Positions 1-11,990 of a stretch of DNA of 64,000 nucleotides are shown here, piece after piece. How positions within the stretch are numbered: the stretch's first letter is position 1; the number at the start of each line of letters is the position of its first letter. A program made the translations under genes and the position numbers. Under the pieces are notes generated by a model, which saw only the letters and a program-made list of their open reading frames with translations, was not told where the DNA came from and did not search any database. The stretch comes from Dichetophora obliterata (Eukaryota; Arthropoda; Insecta; Diptera; Sciomyzidae), in the NCBI GenBank assembly GCA_963920525.1, contig OY986438.1, positions 99,249,349 through 99,313,348 of the forward strand, given 5' to 3'.

Positions 1-2727
1 GCATGGTATGTTGTCACGAGTCGAGTTAGATCGTTTGACAGACTGAGCTTTTATGTTTCTGATATTGATGGACAAGGACATTTGGCTAACGATGAAAGGG
101 TGTTTACAAAAAATATAGTTTATACTGAAATTTTAAATCATTAATTTATTTATTTAATATGGAATTATCTTTTATCTTGATTTATTTGTAATACTTTAAT
201 ACCGTTTATTTACTTTTAATTAATTACTCATCTACTTTACTTTTAATTTATTTATTTACTTTAAATGATTATTATATGTTGAAAAAATTTTTGTTATTGA
301 CGCATATATGCTTCTTTTTTTGTCCTTTACCACTATTTTCCTCATAGCATCAAGGTAAGCATTAAAAATTTCCATGCAAACTAATAGCAGTTCATTATGT
401 GAAAAACAACTTGAGTTTCGTTACCTTACAGAAATAGATGGCCGAATTTCGGCCACAGGCGATACTAGTTTAAATAATAGGCCACAATTAATTTACTAAT
501 AATCATTATATATAATATAATTAGAATGCATCAATTGAAATTAAAAAACTCCATTTTATATTGTAAATTTATCTGTTCTGAATATCAATTGAGCTATTCT
601 TAATTTCAGTTGATCTGAAATTCAATTGGTATTTTCTGTAAATTGTATTGGCTATGATTTTGATGTATTGAGAGTTGTGTTGAATTTTATTTAAAAACTA
701 TTAGGGTGCATCCAAACAAACTGTTTACTTTGGTTACCACATTTACAAATCGTACTTACTTAATTCCCATCTGAGTGTTTGGTTATAAATAAATAAATAT
801 TTGCAAAACTTCTCTGCCACAGTTCATGAAACACGCTACAACCACACGTTGTTTTTAAATGGTGTATTTTTTCTTGTTTCCTTTTTATAAAAGAGGCATT
901 TTGACTTTGCAAATCGTGTCTGAAAACTCTTTTCTGCCTGCGTTTATATCCTACCCTCATTCCCTTAGCCATTAACTACTTCAATGGGCTTAAACAAATA
1001 ACTATTTACAAAGAGCTACTCCGAGCATGAATGGCAATCAACTTAAGGTTCGGTTTTTCTTTACAGTCTATTAACAGTTTTCTTTTTTCTGCCATGATTT
1101 ATTTTTAGTTTCTAGTCTATGCTTTTATGCTTATTTGCTATTGGTTGCAAAAGTGGAGCATTAATCCGTTGCTTCTAATCAGCCAAGAGTGAACTTTATT
1201 TAGTTCAGCTGGGCATGAAGTTGTATTGATTTAATATGAGCTATGATAACGACGATGATGATGATGGTAATAATGATGACGACAACAACGATAGGGCTCT
1301 ACCTAAAATCAATAATATAGCGTATAGCTTCAGTTAAAATGGTAAACTCTTCAGAGCTAAGCAAAAAAAAAAAATTAAAACTTTTAAACTTCTCTAAAGA
1401 GTTAAAACAAACTGTAAAATGCACCACCTGCCTGAAGAAACTTTTGAACTTAATTAACATTTTAACTTTCTTTCATTTTTTAAGCTTATTTCTTTTGTGC
1501 TCAAAGCAAACTAATTCCCAAATTGATTTGTGGTGTTCAGTTAAAAGCTTGTCTTGTCAGCATTTTCTAATTCTTGCTATCCCTTGATCGATCAATGCTG
1601 TTTTAGACCAAAAAAACGATTGAAACCAAATTTTGAGCATACCCTGAACCAAATACCCTTTAACCAATTGAAAAAAAAAATAAAACAAACATAATAACCA
1701 AGTGACACAAATGAAATATGCAATCATTACAAAACAAAAAGACTTAAAATTCACAAAATTCAAAACTTAAAACTCTCAAAATATGGTTCACTTTCATATT
1801 TAGAACAGGTGACTCTAAGCTGCAATCTATGGCTTCTTTCTGCGGCTTATTCCATTCAATTGTATTGAAAATAACAATTGGCTTGTAGGTTTGTGTAGAT
1901 GAACGACAATGTGTGTGCGGATGGTCGTTGTTGTTGGTTTTGTTTAAAGTTTGACATAAATTTGCTTTTGTTCATTGCACCTGTTAAACAGTTGTATGTA
2001 TAAACTTATGTTATTTTTCCTATGTTATTGGTGGTGTTTTTACGCATAAACATACTTTGTATGTATTAAGCATAAACATACCTCGAACTAGCTCAGTTGG
2101 TATGTTTGTGTCCAAGATTTGGGGGCGTGAAGGAAGTTATATTTGTGGTCGAGTGCATTTTTAACTGTAACAAACTTGGGCTAAGCAAAAAATGCAGGCT
2201 AGTAAGGTGCAAAGATAAAAAAAAATACTTAAGAAACTTTCTACTTGAATGAACACCCCATGCTACTTTTTATATATATTGACTGTTTTTATTTTTTAAT
2301 CGAAATTTATTTACTTTTCACCTAACTTAATTGCTTTTCTTGTTAAACTTATTGTATTTGCATGAAAAATAAATAATATCATTATTTCAATTAATGCTTT
2401 GTATTTTAAAATCCTAAAAATTATAATTTTTTAAAATTATATTTGAGCTTTTTGCCAAATAAGTTCATGAAGCAACAGGTTGCAACAAGAAACCACTAAG
2501 CAGACCAGAAAGTTGTTTCGTTGATCGCTATCGTAACGCTTCAATAGTCTTCTGTGGTTTCTGCAGTTCACGTACTTTGACAAGCTATTTAAAATGTACA
2601 ACTTCTGCTTAATCAAACCGAAATTATATGTCCTTTTTGCCTTTCAAAGCAATGTATTTTTTACTATTTTGCAAAATGCAAAAGTTCAAAAAAGTGCTGT
2701 CATTGTCACTGACATTGTTATTGTGAT
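1..2727. other. AT-rich non-coding DNA, no gene seen
   Basis: No convincing coding region. Open frames are short and rich in Lys, Leu and Phe, as expected from AT-rich DNA. Around 2093-2108 a tRNA D-arm-like string occurs without the rest of a tRNA. A short stem (GGCCGAA/TTCGGCC) lies near 440-456. A GAT/GAC-rich microsatellite is listed separately. Confidence 0.6.
1244..1292. repeat. GAT/GAC-rich simple repeat
   Basis: Imperfect run of GAT, GAC and AAT trinucleotides (for example GACGATGATGATGATGG). Ordinary fly microsatellite with no reading-frame context. Confidence 0.7.
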
Positions 2728-4258
2728 ACTAGCTGAAACCCGGTGCGTTGCTGCTACGCTCCCTTGCATGTGTAAATTTGAATTTATAGACCTATAAATC
2801 CAAAGCTGCTAGATATCCCAAATTTGGGTTGTATGGGAGGTGCAACGCTCCCTTGACCAACGCCTATTATATGTGATCAATGAAACTGAATGTGTAAATT
2901 AAGGTCGAATACGGATTTCTGACGCTGTGCGACCTATAACTCCAAAGCAATTCGATATCGCAAACTTGGGTCAAATAAGAGGTCCCTTGGCAAACGCCCA
3001 TAAAATTTAATCAATGAAATGACATGTGTACATTTAGGTCGAATACTGAGTTCCGACGCTGTGCGACAAATAACTCAGAAGCTTTTCGATATCACAAATT
3101 TGGGTTGTATGGGAGATGTCACTCTCCCTTGTCCAACCCCCAAAAATGTTACCAATGAAAAAGGCATGTGTAAATTCGGATCAAATACTGAATTCAAAGG
3201 TATTCGATATCGCAAATTTGGGTTGTATGGGAGGTGTCACTCTCCCTTGTCCAACCCCCAAAAATGTTACCAATGAAAGTGCATGTGTAAATTCGGATCG
3301 AAAACTGAATTCAAAGGTATTCGATAGCACAAATCTGGGTTGTCCCCCTTTTCCTACGCCCATAAAATGTTATTAATGAAACTGCATGTATGAATTGAGG
3401 TCGAATACTGAATTCTGACGCTGTGTTACCTATTCAATAACATTAAAGCTATTCAATTTTGCATGTTTGGGTTGTACTTGTCCAACGCCATAAAATATTT
3501 TCAGTAAAACTGCATGTGTAAATGTTAATCGATTACTGAATTTCGATGCTGTGCGACCTATAACTTCAAAGCTGTTTGATAGCACAAATTTTGGTTGTAT
3601 GGGGGAGGTAAAACTCCACCGTTTCCAACGCCCATAAAATGTTATAAATGAAACTACATGCATAAATTGATGTCGAATACTGAATTCCGATGCTGTGTGA
3701 CCTGTAACTCCAAAACTATTCGATATCGCAAGTTTTGGTTGCATCGAAGTTTCCACTCCCCCTTGTTTAACTCCCATTAACTGTCATCAGTGGAACGACA
3801 TGTGTAAATTGTGGTTGAATATCGAATTTCGAGGCTGTGCGACCCATAACTACAAAGCAATTTGATATCACGAATTTTTTATATATTTGTGAGCGGTAAA
3901 AGGGGGTGTGGCGGTAAAAGGGGGTGTGGCAATTTTTTCTCAAACCATCTCAAACTCGAAAAAAATCCACTGCCAAAATTTTAGTTCGATCGGACCAGTA
4001 ATTTCGAAGTCTCTTTATCTTTTCTTAAAAGTAGGCGTAGCTTTAGCAAATTTTAGTTTAATACGAAAAAAACTGTCTTAAATAAAGCATTTTTATTGAT
4101 TTGTGGGCGGTAAAAGTAGGTGTGGCAAATTTTAAATATGCCTATATTATTCGCGTTAGTGCAAGCAATAAGTTGACAAAGTTTTATCGCAATCGGATGA
4201 ACAGTATTGCAGCGCATAGCGACCGAACAAACAAACATTCATTTTTATATATTAGATA
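2728..4258 (+). mobile_element. INE-1/Helentron-like non-autonomous element
   Basis: The left end reads ACTAGCTGAAACCCGGTGCG, the kind of 5' end seen in fly INE-1/Helentron-type elements. The right end is an ACAAACAAACATTC stretch followed by TTTTTATATATTAGAT, the usual 3' signature. The interior holds diverged tandem units and GCGGTAAAAGGGGGTGTGGC-type segments that recur at 18160-19216 and 29560-29710. No Rep/helicase coding is present. The family call is from remembered end motifs, not a search; exact boundaries are approximate. Confidence 0.55.
2904..3890 (+). repeat. Diverged tandem repeat, about 8 units of 107-146 bp
   Basis: Units begin near 2904, 3039, 3178, 3295, 3402, 3527, 3672 and 3818 with variants of GGTCGAATACTGAATTCCGA. 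They continue with CTGTGCGACCTATAACTCC, a TTCGATATCGCAAATTTGGG core and a CCTTGTCCAACGCCCATAAA end. Related units in opposite orientation lie at 30838-31340. Open frames here repeat the same peptide and are not genes. The array is internal to the Helentron-like element. Confidence 0.8.
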
Positions 4259-6791
4259 AGTTTATTATAGTCACTGGTATTATATGTATGTGTGCCATTG
4301 GCGTTGTCAATATGATTGTCAGTGCCATTTTCATTGTGATTGCCATTGTCTTGTTATTGTCACTGTCACTGTTTCTGTCACTGTCACTGCCACTGCCACT
4401 GTCATTGACTTTTTACCACTCTTTCCCTACCGTCTTTACAATTACGTCAATTTATTATTGATTCCTTTCAAGAAGTTTTTCTGCCACTTGTAACAACACG
4501 TTCTGTGATTCCATAGTGAAAAAGACATTAATTTAAACATGATTATCGTGATCATGTTGACCACGACAACAGCTATATTACCGGCAGCAGCAACAATACC
4601 AACAAGAAAACGAATTGTTAATTTTTTTTTCTGATTTGTTCTCGACAACTTCTAGATGCAATGTTCATAGTAAGCTCCTTTTTGATTTTGAATTATTGCC
4701 AAATGAACATATATTTTTCAAATTCTTTTCACATGCAACAGCGTTGGAAATCAGTTACTTTCTGTCTATTTTACTTATTTATTTTGTTCATTTTTCCTTC
4801 TAACAGTCTTTTGTTAAGCTAAAAAAGCCCTATTGATCTGACAACTCCTTAAAAGGGGGAAGGGGCGGCAATGGAGGAAAACAGAAATCAAGAAATCCAA
4901 ACAAAATGCACGCTTAGGTCAAATGCGATGAATACACGAAACTCTCAAAATTATCGATTTTTAACTTCACTGCAAACTACAAGTACTGTTAAAACCAACA
5001 ACAATAACAATAAACATATTTATTCTCTCACAAAGTTAAAAATTCAACCACTATGGACTCGTACATACACACAATTTTGGTTTCTTTTCACCGAACAATG
5101 ATTCTAGTTGTCAAAATATCTTATAAATTCAGAGACGGTTTTTTTTTTAAAGTTTTGCTTCGGTACTTTTGAAGTCTATACATTTAATTTCTTTTTAAAA
5201 CCGTTTATTCATCTTTGTTTTTTATGAAAGAGAGTAGTTTAACCGGCGTAAATAGCTATTTATGTTCTTCAAAAGCTTATTTTAGTGCTTCTTAAACGGT
5301 TTTAAGTAAATTGAAAAGATATTTCTAAATTGTTCTTCCAGTGCAATTTGACAATTCGTCAAATTGTTTATTCTGGGCAACTTAAACTTTTCAATTCTAT
5401 TTGGCTGGTATTGTCAAACTGTTATTGCAATGATTCTCGCACTTTTCTGTTATTGGGGTACTTTTCCTCCCCAAGCAAAGGCTTCAATATCGAATTTTAG
5501 TTTGGAAATCTATTTAAGGTACTGTTCACAATAAAATAACCAAATTCTAAAAAAAGTGAAGTATCTATGTCAGAGTTGTAAGTTTATTTCTATCAAAAAG
5601 TGATGCTTCAAATCAAGTTTCGGATATAATATACAGGGTGTCCGGAGTGGTAGTACGAATATTTACGGAGGTGAAAGAGGAGGTCGAGTTGAGCAAAAAA
5701 TCGTATGTATATAATCAATTAATCAGTTTGAAAAGAAATATTGGTTACGATATTTCCATATAATATTTGTAAACAAAATTTTTGCATGAAATTCGATTTT
5801 CAAACGAAAATAGTTCTGAGAAAAAACATAAAGTTTTAAATAAAAAAGCGTTTTTTATTATTTGGCTTATTTTAATTTTAATACAATTATAAGTAAATAA
5901 ATACAAATTATTTGGATTCAATATTTTTTCAGTAAATTTAAATTTTATCAAAAAGTAAAAAGGAATAGACCAAAAATGGTAGCAAAGTTAATATAAAAGA
6001 TTTAAATATGAATTATTTTTTTATTTCTTTCTTATCCACTTACAAAATAATTTTTGACTAAACAAAAAATATGAAATATTTTTCCTTCTTAATTATGTGT
6101 ATTACCAAAGGTTGCGTCAAAAAAATTGCCTACTGGGTAAAAATTGCATACGACTGCTTGTTTTTTTTTTTTGTAATAATTCTCTCAGAAAAATTGCAAA
6201 CAACAACTCGCTGACTCGCTCTGCGGATGAGAAAGATACTGCAACAACGATTGTGAATTCTGAATTTTGATGTCATAAAGTCATTGTCCTCAATTTATTT
6301 ATTTTGCTTTTGCTTGCTGTTGTTATTATTCTTGTACTGTAATTTAAATGCATACTGGTTTTTGTTGGTTTTTATTCTTGACGAAAACGCATTTTTTAAG
6401 TTTTCGTTGGTGTAACCCTCCTCTTCCTTATAAGCTTTGGCATCGACATCCTTTTTTGCCCTCCATGCCGTAGCTTCATATCTTGAAACACTTGTGTTTC
6501 TTCGACTTTACATATATTTTTTTTTAACAAACATTCTGAAAAATGGGTGGAAAGAATGGATGAGGTTGTTGTCTTGTCCTTTCAAGAGTTATTGTGTTTA
6601 CAAAAGTATGTCATGAGAACATGCGAATGCGATAAGAAGAGAGACACAACACATAAAGTATTAAGTTATTTCTAGCATTATGTTAAAAAATTAAAGCTTA
6701 CTCGTATCTTAAAAAATTATTTTCTTAAAAAATTATATGTAAATAACTACAAAGTTGTTAATAATTATTTTTTTTTTTCATTTCTTTTTAG
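4259..6791. other. AT-rich non-coding DNA, no gene seen
   Basis: No supported coding. At 5632-5650 there is ACAGGGTGTCCGGAGTGG, a string that looks like a Tc1/mariner-type terminus, but I found no partner. The segment ends in a long pyrimidine tract (about 6767-6791) that leads into the candidate splice site. Confidence 0.5.
4317..4407. repeat. Imperfect CACTGT/CATTGT hexamer repeat
   Basis: Runs of GTCACT, GCCACT and GCCATT units form a low-complexity tract. It produces spurious repetitive peptides in several frames. Confidence 0.7.
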
Positions 6792-6863
6792 GTAAGCTGC
6801 ACTAATTTTCATGATGGCTTCAATGTCGTTTTTCCGGGTTTCGTTTATGCTAAATTGGGTTCG
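6792..6863 (+). other. Candidate 72-nt exon or recursive-splice exon
   Basis: A long T/C tract (6767-6789) ends in TTTTTAG immediately followed by GTAAGC, so a 3' splice site abuts a 5' splice-site motif, as at Drosophila recursive-splice (ratchet) points. The next 72 nt are less AT-rich than their surroundings and end in TTCG before GTAAGA, a good donor. Read from 6792 the segment is open for exactly 24 codons (starts Val-Ser-Cys-Thr-Asn-Phe-His-Asp-Gly, ends Ala-Lys-Leu-Gly-Ser). The other two frames hit stops at once. It could be a symmetric cassette exon of a host gene in a long intron, a recursive-splice exon, or chance. I do not recognise the peptide. Confidence 0.35.
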
Positions 6864-7900
6864 GTAAGAAATTTATAAATGTGTCTTTTTTTATAGACAA
6901 CATAAAAGGGTTCTCATAAAGGAAATATAATATCTTAAAAGCATCAAGAAACAAATCCCTGAAAAGTATATATTTTTCAACTCTCACTTATTAAGTAGGG
7001 AATCCGCACTAAAATTTTAAGTTTTTACATTTATTTTTTTTTAACTCATTTACAACGTAAAGAATATATTTTCAATGTTTGAAGCTCAATAGAAAGTTTT
7101 AAAAAGTTCCTAGAAAGTCAGTGAATTGATAATCGTCGAGATTACAGAGTACAAGAACGAAAATTTTAATACCGTTTTTTCAACACATGTTTTTCTCGCG
7201 CTGTAGAATGTAACTTAAAAAGTAATAAAGACATCAACATAGTAAGAAATTTTGCACAGATGTTCTTTAACATATTGGCCTTTGCATATACCTAAAAGTT
7301 TGTATTGATTAAAACTAGAAATATTTTTTTAGAAATTAGTTTATAAAGATAACACGAGTATTTATTTCTTTTTGTGTTCAAATTCTAATTTTTTAATTTT
7401 TTTTTTCACTAAAAGTAGGTTTATTCAAAGCGAAATAACTTATTTTAATGAAAATTTTGATTGGTTGATTTTAGTTGACCACAAAGGGCGGGCATTCCAC
7501 AGCGCAAATTGAAGAAGTCAAGTTTGAGCGGTTGTAGCTTCGCCATTTTGTTTTCTTTTCTTATAAAAAAAATTTGTATGTATACATTTGAACATCAATA
7601 AAGACCATCAATAAGATCAATAATGAACATCAATAATGTAATTTAATTCAATGTTAAAAATACTCTCAGTTTTTTATAAATAATTATTGAAAAACCTATT
7701 GTCTGGAACGGGTACCCCTTTAAGCATAACTTACCCTAGAAAAGTTTTTTTGGGAAACTAGATTTTTAATCTTTTCGAACTTAAGCAAAACCGTCAGTTG
7801 AAACAGTTGTTTTGCAGATGGATAGCAAATATTTATTTCGCGTGTTTTTGTGTTCACTTTTTAGTTTGCATTTAGCCATATATGAATATACAGGAATATA
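6864..7900. other. AT-rich non-coding DNA, no gene seen
   Basis: No coding, RNA gene or clear repeat structure recognised between the candidate exon and the nested transposon block. Confidence 0.5.
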
Positions 7901-8885
7901 CAGTGATGTGCCAAGAAATAGGGACACGGGTATTTTTATATTTAAAGCTGCATGAATTATATACAAGGTGCTCCAGATATAGCATTAATTCCCTCGGTTG
8001 GGTAAATAGGTCAGTTGAGTAAAAAAAATGAAAGGATGATGGTCACCCTCTCCCCCTTTGAGAGCTAGAAAGGAAAACCTTGAAAATGTGTCATTACATT
8101 TTACTCCATATTTAATGTATCTCTTATCCAATTCCAAAGTTTATAACTTGTTGAGAAGGAAATCAAATTGACATTAAGTTGTTTATAAAACATTTTCCGT
8201 GCGCAATCAAGAAAGTTATGAGAACTAAATTCTAAAAAATTTTGAGTTCAACTTTTGTAATCAACATCTCGAATGTTAAATAAATTTTGTGAATATTTTT
8301 ATGTAATTTTTTTTTTATGATAAAGTTTTCTATTGACTTGGTTTTTGATCTTGAGTACTTGAGTACTCAATGCAAACACAAACAGTTAGCTTTTAGTGTG
8401 GTACGACTAGAAAACGGTGTTTGTATCATTGGTTTGACAGTCATGTAATCTCTTTTTCAGGATGCTATTGACTTTGGAGATCGGTTAAGAGATAATAAAA
8501 TATAGAGTAAGATGTAATGACTAGTGTTTAACCAAATATTCAGTTACGGCCAGTTTCGGCTATTCGGCCTCAATATGGCCTCAATATGGCCGAATAGCCG
8601 AAACTAGCCGAAACTGACAAAAAGGGCCGAAACTGGCTGTAACCGAATATTTGGTTAGATTCGGTCATATTGAGGCCGAATAGCCGAAACTAGCTGAAAC
8701 TTTTGGTAAAAATTTCGGAACATTTTAAGAATAGCGACAACCCTAATTTTTAATTTTTTTTGCAGATTATATGGATTTTAGCCTCCTAACCCCAAATCTG
8801 AAAAAATTACAGGCCGCTCGCAATTGGTTTAGATGATATAGGTCTCCAAAGTTGGAAAAAATAGCCTAAAAATTTTTTTAAATTT

Positions 8886-11280
8886 TTAACTCTCATCGGT
8901 CCCCTGTATGCGCACGCATAAAATTTTGATCTTTAACCTTGAATAAAATAAAAACGGTTCAGTGGAATGACCTTGTATTTTGCAAAGTAGAATTATGATG
9001 CCTGAACAACCAAAAAAACCCGTTTTTGAATTTGTACCCTTACTGTATTTGCCTGTGCAGTTATAGTTACGAATCGGTCCCTGTGTTTGTGCGCGCATAC
9101 ACATAAGCAGGTACCTGGAATTGCCGCTTATTTTTGTGTGTGAATATATAGCACGCTCTTATTTTTTCGTTTTATGAAATTTAGTTTGTTCTGGAACACA
9201 CATAAGTGAAGTTTGTTTGCGCATTTATTTGAATTTTGGTTGTGTTTCGAAGTATTTGATAAAAAATGGATAGAGTTTAACGTGAAAGAAGGCAGCGAGA
9301 TGAACTAGAAATGGATTTTCTTTTGGAAAGCGAAGCGGGCGAATGTCCGTGCAATAGTGACGATGATTTTGCATTATTAGACGAGGAGAATCATGAAAGT
9401 GAAGTTAACGTGCATTCGGATGAAGACGACATTGAGCCACTTGAGCAAAATTCAGCAGAAGAAAATGCAGCAAATCCTGAAAATAAATATTTTTCAAAAA
9501 ATAAGAAAATTTAATATTCATCGCAACCATTTGAAATAAATCGAAGAAATTCATTTCGACGTGCAGAAAATTTCACTTCAGGTAAAAACCTACCCTCTTT
9601 ATGGGTTCATGTTTATTATATGTTTAATTTTTGTTATAATTCAAGTCCAAAAGCATTAGCAGCTGCTACTATAGTTGATGTTTCGTCTGCATTTCACATG
9701 TTCCTTGAACCGGTTGAGAATATTATTTTGAACATGACGAATTTATATGGTGTGCGAAAGTACAAAGACGATTGGGAAAACATTGATTTGGACACTCTGC
9801 ACGCATACTTTGGATTGTTGCTGCTTTCTGGTGTGTATCGGTCATACGGTGAATGTGTCACTAAACTGGAATGACGAAACTGGTCGGCCAATATTTAGAG
9901 CAACAATGTCTTTGAAAATGTTCAAGCGTATCCATGGTTGCATTCGATTTGATGACCGCGAACAACGTATGGCCAACACTGCATCTACAAGTACTTCTGT
10001 ACGTGACAAATTGGCACCGATTCGAAATGTATACGACATGTATAAATAAATCATAATTTGAAAGTTGTATACACACCAGGAAAAAACATTACCGTAGATG
10101 AACAGTTAGTTCCGTATCGTAGGCGATGTCCGTTTCGTCAGTATGTTCCATCCAAGCCGGCGAAATATGGCATCCAAATTTGGGTGCTATGCGACTCAAA
10201 AAGCTGGTATGCATACAACACACAAATTTATGTTGGTCGGAATCATAATGCCACTCCTGAACGTAATCTTGGAAGGCGTGTTGCTTTGGATTTGGTGGAA
10301 GGACTTTCTGACAGAAATGTTACGTGTGACAACTTTTTCACTTCGTATGAATTGGCAGAAGATTTACATAAGAATCGCATGAGTATTTTGGGAACAATAA
10401 GGAAAAATAGGATTGAAATTCCTTCAGTTCTACTCGACATGCGTCAAAAGCCCATTTATCATACAGAAGTTGTATATGAACATAAATTGCAAGCAGTTAT
10501 GTTGTCATATATTCCTCGTCGGTACCGATTTGTGACATTGCTCAGTACATACCACAATGTTGTCAGCATAAATGAGAATAGTGAAAAAAGAAACCTAACA
10601 TCATTGAAGCCTACAACAAAACCAAGAGTGGAGTTGATACTATGGATCAAATGGTGGCTACGTACACATGCAAACGAAAAATCAATCGGTGGCCAATGGC
10701 AGTATTTTGTAACATGCTTGATGTTAGTGCGTTGAATGCATTCGTGACGTTCATTGCATTATTCCCGAATTGGAAATATTCTAAAACGAACCAAAATAGT
10801 CGTCGTCGCCATTTTATCGAGGAGCTTGGATTGAATCTCGTTGAAAAACAGATCACTAAACGTAAAAAACAACCTCAAAGTAATGATGCTTCCAGTGTTA
10901 TTAAAATAATTCGGGAGATTCGCCATTTACCAAGTACATCAAAACGAGGCCGATGCTACATCTGCACATATAAAAATAACAAAAATCTTTTTGCTAATAA
11001 TTTCAATTTATGCGAAAAAATGTACAAATAATTGACAAAAGTTAAAAATTAAATTTTTTTTTTAATATATGTAATATTCTAATTATTTTCATTCTAAATC
11101 TACCTTTATGAAGTTCAAATATATTAATGTGATAGTAAACAATGTAATAGACATAAAAAATCACAAAACATAAGTGGTTGTTAATTTTTATTAGCTTTTT
11201 ACAATTAAAAATATATGTGTATGCGCGCGCATACAAACTGACCGATTAGATGTATTTCTCGAGGGACCGATGAGGGTTAA
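8886..11280 (+). mobile_element. piggyBac-like transposon, decayed
   Basis: TTAA lies at both ends (8886-8889; 11277-11280). Just inside are CTCTCATCGGTCCC on the left and GGGACCGATGAGGG on the right, a short TIR with one mismatch. Additional ATCGGTC...TGTATGCGCGCGCATAC motifs occur near both ends (8893-8919, 9073-9102, and inverted at 11216-11246), forming subterminal repeats. The coding region between them is a piggyBac transposase pseudogene. The TTAA target and transposase agree. It inserted into the hAT-like element. Confidence 0.9.
9266..11031 (+). pseudogene. piggyBac transposase pseudogene
   Basis: Encodes the DDE transposase that would move the surrounding TTAA-flanked element. The likely start is ATG 9266. 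The same frame contains a stop at 9278-9280, resumes with an acidic N-terminal stretch (9311-9511), and has another stop at 9512-9514. The frame at 9620-9867 (core domain start) shifts near 9868 so that the conserved Asn-Asp-Glu-Thr-Gly-Arg-Pro follows in a new frame. A further break lies at 10047-10058. The catalytic block 10058-10600 shows Thr-Val-Asp-Glu-Gln-Leu (first Asp) and Val-Thr-Cys-Asp-Asn-Phe-Phe (second Asp). A frameshift near 10605 precedes Gly-Val-Asp-Thr-Met-Asp-Gln-Met (third Asp). The C-terminus keeps only part of the Cys-rich domain. At least two stops and three frame breaks make it non-functional. Confidence 0.9.
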
Positions 11281-11780
11281 ACAAAACTACACTTTATCCC
11301 TTTCTGACCTGACGCTAAGCTACTGAGAATTTTGTATGATTTTTAGGAGTAAATGGTCTTTATATGATATAAGAACATATTCAATGCCTAAATTTTGATA
11401 TTTTCATATCCTTCAAGTATTTTCAAAGAACGAAAGTTTGTACTGAAAATATTTTTTTATGCATCAAATGTTGCCGAATCATTTGAGATTTTAAAATGTA
11501 TCAACTTCTTTGCGCTATAAGTATTTTAGTATAAAAAAAAAAACAATTAACTTCTCGATTCATTTAAAAAAAAATTAAATGTGACGCAAGAATTTCGTGA
11601 AAATTTAAGAAACGACAAAACTAACAGCTAAACAAGATGAAAGGCAAACATAAGCAATAACTTGCGCAATCGATACATGTAAAGTTGATAAACATTCGTG
11701 AAATAGAAGTAAAGATATGTAGACTAAAAGTTGCCCGCACAATCGATTCATCACGGTCTGAAAGGCTTATGGGTATCATA

Positions 11781-11990
11781 AGAAAGGTAATTTAAGTACC
11801 TATTCAACAAGGTATCAAACATGAAAATCCATGCATAACTTTTAAAGATGTAAACATTTTTAGTATAGTGCTTTCGTAAAAGGGAAACCACTAGTTTTTC
11901 AAGCGAATTGTAAATATAAGAATAGGTATATCTTAAAAAGTTATGAAAGGATTTTCATGTTTGATACCTCGTACGCATTACCTTTCTTTT
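11781..11990. repeat. Inverted repeat inside the hAT-like element
   Basis: The left arm, from about 11781 (AGAAAGGTAA) through GGTATCAAACATGAAAATCC, pairs with the right arm GGATTTTCATGTTTGATACC continuing to TTACCTTTCTTTT at about 11990. The arms are about 70 bp with roughly 70 bp between them. It could be a small MITE or a structural part of its host element. No TSD was identified. Confidence 0.6.

Noticed and set aside
2090..2150. CTAGCTCAGTTGGTATG resembles a tRNA D-arm
   Set aside because: No acceptor stem, no anticodon stem and no GGTTCGAATCC-type T-arm at the right distance.
3019..3777. Overlapping frames on both strands with repeated peptides
   Set aside because: Products of the tandem DNA repeat; the same peptide recurs because the DNA unit recurs, and frames exist on both strands.
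5632..5660. ACAGGGTGTCCGGAGTGG as a transposon terminus
   Set aside because: No complementary end found within several kb; left as a note only.
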